In this document: in pieces, positions 1 to 6,800 of the stretch
Numbering within the stretch: position 1 is the stretch's first letter
Layout: the number at the start of each line of letters is the position of its first letter
NCBI GenBank assembly: GCA_945221685.1
Contig: CALYNN010000027.1
Location: 1 to 13,929 of the forward strand
From: an uncultured Clostridia bacterium
Lineage (GTDB): Bacteria; Bacillota; Clostridia; Oscillospirales; Acutalibacteraceae
DNA: 13,929 bases
Direction of reading: 5' to 3'
Notes under the pieces: model-generated
What the model saw: only the letters and a program-made list of their open reading frames with translations
The model's database searches: none
Told to the model about the DNA's origin: nothing
Program-made: the position numbers and the translations under genes

Positions 1-54
1 CGCACCACACTGGCAGTGTGGGGGTCAGGGGTTCAAGTCCCCTATGCTCCACCA
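1..54 (+). tRNA. tRNA-Ala(GGC), 3' part (5' end outside window)
   Basis: The visible part folds as anticodon stem CCACA (5-9) with TGTGG (17-21), a loop of CTGGCAG with anticodon GGC at 12-14, a 5-nt variable loop, and a T arm of AGGGG/CCCCT around TTCAAGT. It ends with the acceptor strand ATGCTCC (44-50), discriminator A51 and an encoded CCA (52-54). Acceptor position 70 is U, as expected for the G3:U70 pair that identifies tRNA-Ala. The D arm and the 5' acceptor strand lie outside the window. The GGC anticodon reads the Ala codons GCC and GCU. Confidence 0.93.
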
Positions 55-58
55 AGAG

Positions 59-93
59 CCGAAGCAATGCCTTTGAGTATTGTTTCGGTTTTT
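59..93 (+). terminator. Rho-independent terminator after tRNA-Ala
   Basis: CCGAAGCAAT (59-68) pairs with ATTGTTTCGG (79-88), including one G-U pair, around a 10-nt loop. Five T residues (89-93) follow at once. The hairpin begins 4 nt after the tRNA CCA end and presumably ends the tRNA transcript. Confidence 0.85.
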
Positions 94-199
94 AATTTTA
101 TCTTTACGACTTGAACCCAATTTGTAAAAAATCCTGCATAAATAAAAAATTTTTGTTACCTTTTGCAATATTCAACACTTATATACTAGGAAGCAAGTT

Positions 200-451
200 T
201 TGTTTAAAATTAAGCATTTAGGTGATATTGCAGTGATTTATAAAGACGATTTAGAATTACTTGACGCCACGGATTTATTTGAGGACGAGGATATTGTTGT
301 AATTAAATCAACCTTCAAAAATAATACCGACAAGTCAATAATTAAAAGCATCGATTTAGGTATAAAAAATTCAGACGACGAAATAATAGAAATCTGCAAT
401 ATGAAAAAAACTGTTATTTCTTCAGACACAAAAACAAAGAGCAATAAATAA
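200..451 (+). CDS. hypothetical protein, 83 aa, TTG start
   Basis: This is a small acidic soluble protein with no recognised domain. It has no signal peptide or membrane segment. The middle part (about residues 30-65, containing IVVIKSTFKNN and a following run ending in EIIEI) alternates beta-strand-like stretches with polar turns, like a small beta-sandwich, but I cannot name a family. The start is TTG with an AGGAAG ribosome-binding-like sequence at 188-193, 6 nt upstream; no upstream ATG is available in frame. The ORF ends 16 nt before the ybaK-like gene, so the two could be co-transcribed. The C-terminus is Lys/Ser/Thr-rich and looks unstructured. It could be a truncated remnant of a larger gene. 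Coding status is likely but unproven. Confidence 0.45.
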   Translation: MFKIKHLGDIAVIYKDDLELLDATDLFEDEDIVVIKSTFKNNTDKSIIKSIDLGIKNSDDEIIEICNMKKTVISSDTKTKSNK

Positions 452-467
452 CGGTCTATTAAATGTT

Positions 468-944
468 ATGAAAAAAGACGACAAAACAAATGCCATGAGG
501 CTTCTTGAGCAAAAGAAAATACAGTACACCGCCCACAACTATACAAACACCGATGCAATTGCGGGTCTTGAGGTTGCCGCCGCCCTTAACGAAAATCCCG
601 ACGCAGTTTTCAAAACACTTGTTACCGTCGGCAAATCGGGCGAGCATTATGTTTTTATGGTACCTGTAAATAAGGAGTTAAATCTGAAAAAAGCCGCGTC
701 ATGCGTTGGCGAAAAGAAAATAGAAATGATAAAATCAAAGGAGCTTTTAGACCTTACGGGATATATTCACGGCGGTTGCTCACCCATTGGAATGAAAAAA
801 TTTTTTAAAACAGTAGTAGATATAAGCGCTGAAGGGCAGGAGGAAATTTTCTTTTCGGGAGGAAAAATCGGCTTACAGGTGGAAATAAAATTCAGCGACC
901 TTAAAAAAATCATACGATATACCCTTGCAGACATTACTCAATAA
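468..944 (+). CDS. ybaK: YbaK/EbsC-family Cys-tRNA(Pro) deacylase
   Basis: This is a 158-aa trans-editing enzyme. The family hydrolyses Cys-tRNA(Pro), formed when prolyl-tRNA synthetase mischarges cysteine, and so protects translation in the cytosol. The protein covers the full family length. The N-terminus has the typical KTNAMRLLEQKKI helix. Lys49 in VFKTLV matches the conserved functional lysine. The family signature GGCSPIGMKK lies at residues 102-111, and the C-terminal beta region contains the SGGKIGLQVEI strand. The start is ATG 468, because the overlapping ATG at 463 is followed at once by a stop in its own frame. No strong ribosome binding site is visible upstream. A terminator follows. 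The assignment rests on motif recognition; closely related YbaK-like editing proteins with other specificities cannot be excluded. Confidence 0.9.
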   Translation: MKKDDKTNAMRLLEQKKIQYTAHNYTNTDAIAGLEVAAALNENPDAVFKTLVTVGKSGEHYVFMVPVNKELNLKKAASCVGEKKIEMIKSKELLDLTGYIHGGCSPIGMKKFFKTVVDISAEGQEEIFFSGGKIGLQVEIKFSDLKKIIRYTLADITQ

Positions 945-951
945 ATTATGA

Positions 952-997
952 AAAGCGGCTTGGAATTCAAATTCAATTCCAAGTCGCTTTCTTTTTC
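952..997 (+). terminator. Rho-independent terminator after ybaK
   Basis: A 16-bp stem, AAAGCGGCTTGGAATT (952-967) with AATTCCAAGTCGCTTT (975-990), contains one G-U pair and has a 7-nt loop. CTTTTTC follows. It lies 8 nt after the stop codon of the deacylase gene. Read on the other strand it begins with A/T-rich sequence, so it could also work for the converging unit. Confidence 0.9.
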
Positions 998-1036
998 GTT
1001 AATTATTATATGTAATTGATTGGCTATCGAAAGCGG

Positions 1037-1246
1037 TTATTCAAAAGGAATTCCACTGTTTAAAAGCGTTTTCTTAAGCTTTCCCGTTCCGTTTAAAATT
1101 CTGTTAATTTTAACGGCTCTGTCTTGGCAAACAACAGCATAATGAAAATATTTCTTTTTAACATATTTTATTTCCTCGCTTTTAACTTTTTTATTATTAG
1201 CAGTTATAAGCGTTGCACCGCCGCATAGGTTGGTGTTTTTTTGCAT
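1037..1246 (-). CDS. hypothetical small basic protein, 69 aa
   Basis: I do not recognise this protein. It is Lys-rich, soluble and has no signal peptide. The C-terminal two thirds, with blocks such as KYVKKKYFHYAVVC, DRAVKINRILNG and LKKTLLNSGIPFE, read like a folded, conserved domain rather than a chance ORF. The ATG at 1246 has no Shine-Dalgarno sequence at a suitable distance, so the true start is uncertain. The gene lies alone between the ybaK terminator and a hairpin at 1369-1403. It could be a small regulatory or nucleic-acid-binding protein, or a fragment of a larger lost gene. Confidence 0.4.
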   Translation of the reverse strand: MQKNTNLCGGATLITANNKKVKSEEIKYVKKKYFHYAVVCQDRAVKINRILNGTGKLKKTLLNSGIPFE

Positions 1247-1423
1247 TAAAAATTTCTAAACGCCCTATTTAAGCCACTTTCGGGGCTTGAGCAAAAGCGA
1301 CAGTGGACGCCTAATTACATTAAAAACATAAAATTAACGAAAATTGCACTACATATCCGCAAAAATACAAGCGTTGGAGAAACCAAATCTCCAACGCTTT
1401 TTTGATGTTCTTTTTAGATAAAA
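1247..1423. other. intergenic stretch, no gene seen
   Basis: Apart from the hairpin at 1369-1403, this 177-bp gap holds no ORF I would defend. It contains a GC-richer patch (about 1262-1312) with the short pairing AAGCC/GGCTT around ACTTTCGG, and no convincing promoter. Confidence 0.5.
1369..1403 (-). terminator. terminator hairpin downstream of NERD gene, probably bidirectional
   Basis: AAGCGTTGGAGA (1369-1380) pairs perfectly over 12 bp with TCTCCAACGCTT (1388-1399) around a 7-nt loop. On the - strand the stem is followed by GTATTTTTG and lies 20 nt after the NERD gene stop codon. On the + strand it is followed directly by a run of six T, so it is strong in that direction as well. Confidence 0.8.
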
Positions 1424-2011
1424 TCATATTGATAATAGGTTGATTGCTTTATGTATTACCTTTTCATCATAAACCTTATCTTGTTGTTTATGAATAATTC
1501 GGTCAAGCTCACTAATATCATTTATCACACACTCATCATTAACAGGACTATTGCTATTTATGAAATAGGCGTAACCGTTTATCCAAATTCTAATATTATT
1601 CTCCTTTAAATATTGAGATAAAATATAGATTTGACGCTTCACTTGTTTAATAGGGTTTTTGACTTGCTTTGAAAAAGCATTACCACCGGGAGAAATCTTT
1701 ACCTTTGTCCACTCATAATCATCTGTATTTCCAAAGAGTTTTCCGTTATAATTCTTAACCTCTACAATAAAAATGCCGTTTTTATTTATGATTAAGTTGT
1801 CGATTTCTGCTTCTTTTCCGTTTACACTTAAACTGATATTATTGATAAGAACATCATCGCCACGAAGAATACCTCTTATCCTACTATTGAATATTGCTTC
1901 TCCTGTATTTCCAGCGTTTTTAATTTTTCTTTGTTCTCGCTGGTAGGCATTACTACCTACGAGAATAAAAATTAAAACAACTAATAATATAATTGCTATA
2001 ACATATGGCAT
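1424..2011 (-). CDS. membrane-anchored NERD-domain (nuclease-related) protein
   Basis: This 195-aa protein has an N-terminal membrane helix (about residues 3-19, all aliphatic) followed by charged residues, so the domain should face the cytosol. Residues 35-125 match the NERD domain, a restriction-endonuclease-like fold. They show a glycine-acid motif NTGE (35-38), EIDNLII with Asp71, and IFIVEVKNYNGKLFG with Glu84-x-Lys86. D71, E84 and K86 form an intact D...ExK-type active site, so nuclease activity is possible, although NERD biochemistry is poorly known. The start is ATG 2011, with AGAGGG at 2019-2024 about 8 nt upstream. That ribosome binding site overlaps the stop codon of the HipA-like pseudogene, so the pair was once an operon. 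The NERD gene itself looks undamaged. Confidence 0.85.
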   Translation of the reverse strand: MPYVIAIILLVVLIFILVGSNAYQREQRKIKNAGNTGEAIFNSRIRGILRGDDVLINNISLSVNGKEAEIDNLIINKNGIFIVEVKNYNGKLFGNTDDYEWTKVKISPGGNAFSKQVKNPIKQVKRQIYILSQYLKENNIRIWINGYAYFINSNSPVNDECVINDISELDRIIHKQQDKVYDEKVIHKAINLLSI

Positions 2012-2022
2012 ATAATTACCCT

Positions 2023-2490
2023 CTAATATTTTTCGATTTGCTTTTTAATGATAAACATACCTCTATTTAGTATTTCGTCATTATAATACTCTTTCATTTC
2101 ATCAAGTATATTATTCACATCGTCCATAGTAAAACGGACATCTAATTGTTTACCGTATAGCTCCCAGGCATCAGACACCTACGATTTGAATGTTCCAAAC
2201 GGTTTTGCAATAACTCTTGATATGTGTTTTTCAGTATCTCCGTCAAGCCAAAAGCCGTCTAATTCGGACAGTAACGACAATCCTTGGTCAAAATACGGAC
2301 AAAGGCTGAATTCGTTTGTGCTCGGATTGCGAATAATCGCAATGTTATTTGTGTGTCTGTCTTCGTTAAGGAAAAACGCATCTATTTCGAGCATTGCAGT
2401 TAGTTATTTGCCAAAGTCCTTAATTTTTGTTACATCTTCAACAAAGTCAACGGTGTATTTTATTCTATCCTTTGCGACCTTTGTGAACTC
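2023..2490 (-). pseudogene. HipA-like kinase, decayed C-terminal part
   Basis: One reading frame runs from 2490 down to a TAG at 2023-2025, interrupted by TAA at 2404-2406 and TAG at 2179-2181. Read through these stops it encodes about 155 aa resembling the C-terminal lobe of HipA-type Ser/Thr kinases. FFLNEDRHTNNIAII has the catalytic D-x-H-x-x-N loop, and YFDQGLSLL has the metal-binding Asp. A helical tail follows (WELYGKQLDVRF, then NILDEMKEYYNDEIL) with a natural end at KKQIEKY. The N-lobe is missing. Each stop is one substitution from a plausible sense codon (for example TAT for the TAA, CAG for the TAG). The only ATG-started piece, 2394-2179, is not a real gene. HipA-family kinases are often toxins; this copy should be inactive. 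Confidence 0.75.
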
Positions 2491-2587
2491 CTAAGATCAA
2501 AGTAATTTTATTTGTTCAAGAGCAGAGTTTTCAACAGTTTGAGCATATAATAATGCCTGTGCATATGGTTATATTAACCTTAAGCAT
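2491..2587 (-). pseudogene. possible RtcB N-terminal remnant fused to the HipA-like pseudogene
   Basis: A strong AGGAGG (2596-2601) lies 8 nt before ATG 2585-2587, which begins MLKVN and soon hits a stop. In a shifted frame, 2568 down to 2500 encodes PYAQALLYAQ followed by TVENSALEQIKLL, then a damaged TGA TCT TAG before EFTK. This pattern (start, KVN...YN, then ExxALEQIxxL, then a (C)DQEFTK-like stretch) resembles the N-terminus of the RNA ligase RtcB. Continuing in that frame leads straight into the HipA-like remnant. The match covers only about 35 residues with two assumed indels, so this is tentative. It may simply be the decayed start of the kinase gene. Confidence 0.35.
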
Positions 2588-2656
2588 TATTTTGCCCTCC
2601 TTTCTGTAATTGCTAAAGCATCATCATATTTTTTTAAAATTTGCCTAAATAAAAGC

Positions 2657-3013
2657 TTAAAGTATTGCGTTTAATTGAAAATCCTCGAAATTTTGGTTAA
2701 TAAGTGTTTCTTTGCTTAAATCAATCAGCACCAAATCAATACAATTACAATTATTTTGAAGTAAATACAAATACCCTGAAAACAAAATATTTTCCAATGC
2801 CTCTCTTGTTTCTGCATTTATCGGATGAACAATATCAACAAAGGTGTCATTTTTTAATTTTTTACTCGGCATTGCAAAAAACAGTTTGTCCTCAGTTTCC
2901 AATATTTTTACATCATGTACTGCAAGCATATTATCAAATGTCAAATTCGCAATAGCCTTTAATTTTGTTTTACTGTCTTGTATCAGGTTAATTCTTATTG
3001 ATGTTAATAACAT
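2657..3013 (-). CDS. spoVG: SpoVG family protein
   Basis: This 118-aa protein belongs to the SpoVG family of small cytosolic nucleic-acid-binding regulators, involved in septation, sporulation and global expression control in Firmicutes. Family features are clear. An N-terminal strand TSIRINLI is followed by KLKAIANLTFDNMLAVHDVKILE, then LFFAMPSKKLKND, then VDIVHPINAETREALENILF. These cover the usual core of about 85 residues. Residues 85-118 are an extra C-terminal tail rich in Asn, Leu and Ile that does not look like the usual acidic SpoVG tail. The start is ATG 3013, preceded by AAGGAGA about 8 nt upstream. It stands apart from any sporulation operon, next to decayed mobile-type genes, so it may be an accessory copy. 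No clear terminator follows. Confidence 0.88.
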   Translation of the reverse strand: MLLTSIRINLIQDSKTKLKAIANLTFDNMLAVHDVKILETEDKLFFAMPSKKLKNDTFVDIVHPINAETREALENILFSGYLYLLQNNCNCIDLVLIDLSKETLINQNFEDFQLNAIL

Positions 3014-3047
3014 TTTGATTGTCTCCTTTAATCGTGAATGATAATCT

Positions 3048-3123
3048 TTGCATAATATATAAATCAGTCTTTATGCTTTGATTATATAATTATGCAATTT
3101 TCGTTGTTTTTTACATTATGCAA
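3048..3123. repeat. three copies of the 9-bp word ATTATGCAA upstream of spoVG
   Basis: TTGCATAAT at 3048-3056 is the reverse complement of ATTATGCAA at 3089-3097 and again at 3115-3123. The first two form an inverted repeat and the last two a direct repeat 26 bp apart. All lie 35-110 bp upstream of the spoVG start, between it and a -10-like TATAAT on the - strand (3139-3144) that lacks a good -35. They could be operator sites for a regulator or, given the AT-rich setting, chance. Confidence 0.45.
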
Positions 3124-3173
3124 TAAAAAAGGGAAGTCATTATAAAAGGGGTGATTTTTTAATGGTATATTGA

Positions 3174-3224
3174 AATATCGTAAAAGCCAATTCTTATAAA
3201 GTAAGAATCGTCTTTTACGATATT
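3174..3224. repeat. 51-bp two-tier imperfect palindrome
   Basis: The outer arms AATATCGTAAAAG (3174-3186) and CTTTTACGATATT (3212-3224) pair perfectly over 13 bp. The inner arms ATTCTTA (3190-3196) and TAAGAAT (3202-3208) pair over 7 bp around a 5-nt loop. A 3x3 internal loop (CCA/CGT) separates the two stems. No T-run follows on either strand, so it is not a standard terminator. Confidence 0.7.
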
Positions 3225-3258
3225 AAAGCAAGATATAATGGTCATATGCTTAAATTTA

Positions 3259-3512
3259 TTAAACTATCAATATAAATAATAATCTATTCCTGCGAAAAAA
3301 ACTGTAGTCGCGTTCTATAGGCAAATCACCACACTCAAACTTAACATAATTGCTACCGAACAGCAGCATGCAATCTTGCTCCGTTTTTGCCGGGTCCGAA
3401 TTCGTATATAACCCTGCTTGTTTCAAAACCATTCTTAATAACGCCGGGATAAGAGGAAAGCCAGCGAATAAGATGTGAAAATTGTAGGCTTTAACTCATC
3501 TTTTATTTTCAT
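3259..3512 (-). pseudogene. decayed small gene at the 3' end of the RyR operon
   Basis: A good ribosome binding site GAGGAG (3521-3526) precedes ATG 3510-3512, which opens MKIKDELKPT but stops after 25 codons. A shifted frame continues with protein-like sequence: FSHLIRWLSSYPGVIKNGF, then ETSRVIYEFGPGKNGARLH, ending at TAG 3353-3355. A third frame then carries SNYVKFECGDLPIERDYSFF to TAA 3259-3261. The simplest reading is one gene of about 80 codons broken by two frameshifts. I do not recognise the family. It begins 40 bp after the stop of the RyR gene and probably was the last gene of that operon, or belonged to the replaced neighbour DNA. Sequencing error at two places is an alternative. 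Confidence 0.45.
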
Positions 3513-3552
3513 TTAAACATCTCCTCTTGTAAAGCAAAACAGTTAGCATTAA

Positions 3553-3831
3553 CTACCTTATAATCTTATACCCCAATTTTATTATTAGCTTTAGTGTTTC
3601 CAATGCAGTGTTACGGTCATATTCTTTTTCACTGTCAGGCAAATCCGAATATGCCACAAGGCAAGGAGTTGTTTTTAAAGCATCGTTGCGTTCTTCGCCA
3701 TATTTCCAACCCTGTTCAATTCTTCCCGTTGCCCATACATCATGAACATTTTCTGCTATTTTTTCTGTAAGCTCTAATAATTCAGGTGATAACTGAATAT
3801 CGCTTGTATCTAATGGCTTTGGCTTATACAT
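3553..3831 (-). CDS. stand-alone RyR-domain protein, 92 aa
   Basis: The whole protein is one RyR domain, the repeat first named in ryanodine receptors. It shows the pattern in order: YKPKPLDTS, IQLSPELLELTEKIAEN, HDVWATGRIEQGWKYG (Trp33, Gly41-Trp42, Tyr44-Gly45), ERNDALKTTPCLVAY, LPDSEKEYDRNTALETLKLI (Asp72-Arg73) and LGYKI. No signal or membrane segment is present. In bacteria such domains occur alone or in signalling and conflict proteins and are thought to bind a small ligand; the ligand here is unknown. The start is ATG 3831 with AAAGGAGA about 7 nt upstream, and it begins 13 nt after the stop of the large kinase fusion. It is therefore almost certainly co-expressed with that protein, which carries its own, more divergent RyR-like domain. 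Confidence 0.9.
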   Translation of the reverse strand: MYKPKPLDTSDIQLSPELLELTEKIAENVHDVWATGRIEQGWKYGEERNDALKTTPCLVAYSDLPDSEKEYDRNTALETLKLIIKLGYKIIR

Positions 3832-3844
3832 AAATTATTCTCCT

Positions 3845-6800
3845 TTACTTAAATGAAAATTTTGTATTAATTATTTTTTCTAATGTACGGTCAATATTGT
3901 CTATATCCGATTTTTCATTAACAGTAACAACGCCCATCATTTCACCGCGAAGCTTTTGCTTTTCATTAAGTAATCTGGACTTCTTATCGTTTTGCGTATC
4001 CGCTATGATAATCGGCGTAGCATTTATTCCGAATTTCTCGGCTAACGATTGAATTTTGTAGTAATACTCATGGTTGAGATTAGCCACGGCTTTACATTCA
4101 ATAAAAAAGCTTCTTGTGCCCTTTGTGGCAACAATATCAAGCTCGTTTTTAACATCGCTGCCCTGCCACGAAATTTCATACCCACTAACAATATCGTCAA
4201 ATATACCTGAGCTGATACATTTGTGATATACCTCAATTTCTAAAATTCTGCCTTCATTGGTTAACAAATCCTTCACTGCATAGCTTGAATAAGAAATGCT
4301 AATGGTATTCTTTTTTTCTGCTGCAGTGGCACTTCCGGCTGAATTATGTTCATCCACAGGGCTGTAAACAGAAATCAATCCTATTTCATTCAATTGTCTA
4401 AGAAGCCATTTTATTTTTCCGGAATGCTTTACAAAATCAGGATAATCTTCAAAATTGATTAATCCGCTTATCAGATTGTTGGATTTAATTTCCAATGAAT
4501 ATGTTTTGTCAACAAAAGTTATCAATCTGCTGTTCATAAGCAAATAAGGATTTGAAAACATTTTTTCAAAAGAGGCAAAATACGAATTAGGGCCCTGTAT
4601 AATCACCTCGCAGGATTCGCTGTTATAATAATTAACAGAAGATTTATCGCTTATTATTTTTGACTCATTTATTAAATAATCTAATATCTTTTTTATACTT
4701 TCATATGTGAAAGTCGGCAATAAATATTTCTTTTCGGCATATTCTTCATCTTTTCTGCTTAAGGAAATATGAAAAATTACATCTTCAGACTTAGAATGCT
4801 CGGCAAGCAAGGAGCACATAAGCTTCCAAATTTTTGAATTATTTCGGTATAGATTCCATATGTACTCATGGCTCTTATAGAATTCAGGCATAAAATATCT
4901 GTCGCCTTGAGAGTCGTCCATTGCAAACATATCGTCAACTTTAAGATATTGATTACCTTTAATATAGTTTAAAAAACTGCAATTATTGATTTCACTGAAA
5001 ACCTTTTCACTTGAATCAAACTTATAGCATGGATACTTTTCATATAATCCGGCACCTATCATCAAATACGATAATTTGGTTTCATTAATCTCAAGAGCAT
5101 CAAAAGAGCTTATTTTCTCCAATATAATGCCTATTGACTCAGTAAGAGACTCCATTGAATTTGATATGATAAGCTCATGCTTTATTTTGTTACGACTCAG
5201 CTTTACTTTAAAGTCGTTATAGGCTTTTTCTGACTTGATAACAGAAGAATCCAATATAATATGAAAGCCTAAATTTGCCAATATATTCATTCTTGACAAG
5301 AGTCTTTTTGTATTAAAGAGCGAAATTTCAAATTGCCGTAATTCATTTATTGATTGAATATATACCAAATAAGTAATATTTGAAGGATTAATCATCATTG
5401 CAGAAGCTGCATTGGCAAAATCCTTACTAACATTTCCGAAAGAAAAAGGAACAACAATGTGCTTATTATTTGTATAGGTCAAAATAAACGGGATATTGTT
5501 AATAATAGTCGCGTCATTTTCCTTATAATCCACATATTCCATACTCTTAAGCACCGACGCAAAATTTCTGTCTAATATTTTTAAATTAGCCTTTATTTCC
5601 GAAGCGGTATTCGGCGGAAGTCCTTCCAGCTTTTTCGCAAAAGAATCAAGCAACGACCTATAATCTTTTGTTTTGTCATTAACGCCGTTTTTTATCAGCT
5701 TCATACAGGATAAAAGCTCTGAAAAGGCATAATCGGCTTCTTTTGATGAGGATATTAATGATTTGATTCTTTTAACATATTCGCCTGAAAGAACATTAAC
5801 GGATTTATCTGCCTCTTTCTTGTAAACACGATGAAGCTTTACCGACATTCTGTCAAGCTCATCAAGCTTTTTAAGCTCATCGGCAGTTGCATTATCCCAT
5901 TTTGCATTGCTCTTAAAATATGTTTTCAAAGATAATTTATCATCACATTTTAAAATACATACATGTTTTTTATTCTTTTTGTCATTTGGAGGATAGTTTA
6001 AGCATTCATCCAAATCTTTTCTGCATACCCATCCGTCGCATACCTTTTCAAAAATCCATCTGCGATGCTCAAGCGTTATCAACTTTTTATAGCTTGAATC
6101 ATTTTTCTTTATTATTTCATCATAAAATTTCTTTGCAGCCGCATCTCTGTCTTCCAATTCAATATTTACGCTGTGAAGTTTATATTTAATTGATAAAGCC
6201 ATTGCTATAGAGGAATTATAATTATAAGGCTCTTTAAATTTCTTTCTTGCATCTGAAATATTTATATTTAGATTATCGCACCAAGACAAATGAACATTAA
6301 AAGCCATTTGCTCAAGTCCCTCGGCAATGTTTTTAGCTTCAATATTTTCATCAATATAAACCGGTACTATTTCTCTAAACCGTTTATGCACGCCTGAATA
6401 AGCGAAACAAACAAATGTATTTTTATTCAGCAAATCATACAGTTGCTTTGCTACGAATTGGTTCAGCTTATCATCACCTAAGGAAACAAAAATGTAATCT
6501 ATTGCTTCTTTTTTCAAATTTATATTTTCTAAGGTGGAGTTAAATATCTTAAGATTGCCTTCTTTATTATTTTTTGACAGTTGAACACTGCTGCCGCCTT
6601 TTGAACCGACAAAAGACGCAAAATACAAATCTGCGTACATATCATTATTATCTGCGCTATATTCGCAGTTAATGTTCACAAAATTTTTCAGCTCCGGGCG
6701 AAAGCTCAAGTATGAAGCCATGTCCTCCTCGCTTTCACTTGAAATCGCTGTTATTTTCAAATATCTGTCACACATTTGACCGCACTGAAGGCACTGGTCA

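Larger units (their letters stand above)
3014..3552. other. 539-bp stretch without an intact gene
   Basis: From left to right this stretch holds the spoVG upstream region with the ATTATGCAA copies, the 51-bp palindrome (3174-3224) and the decayed small gene (3259-3512). I see no RNA gene and no terminator with a clear T-run for the operon ending at 3553. Confidence 0.6.

Noticed and set aside
1262..1312. GC-richer patch with AAGCC/GGCTT pairing as a riboswitch or RNA gene
   Set aside because: The stem is only 5 bp and no known RNA motif is recognisable.
2179..2394. 71-aa - strand ORF as a small gene
   Set aside because: It is only the segment between two premature stops of the HipA-like pseudogene; the same frame continues with family-like sequence on both sides.
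2186..2494. + strand ORF of 102 aa across the HipA-like region
   Set aside because: It is antisense to the recognisable kinase remnant, has no ribosome binding site, and its protein resembles nothing.
3174..3224. Palindrome as the terminator of the RyR operon
   Set aside because: No T-run follows the stem on the - strand (the next bases are TCAATATACC), so it is not a standard Rho-independent terminator.
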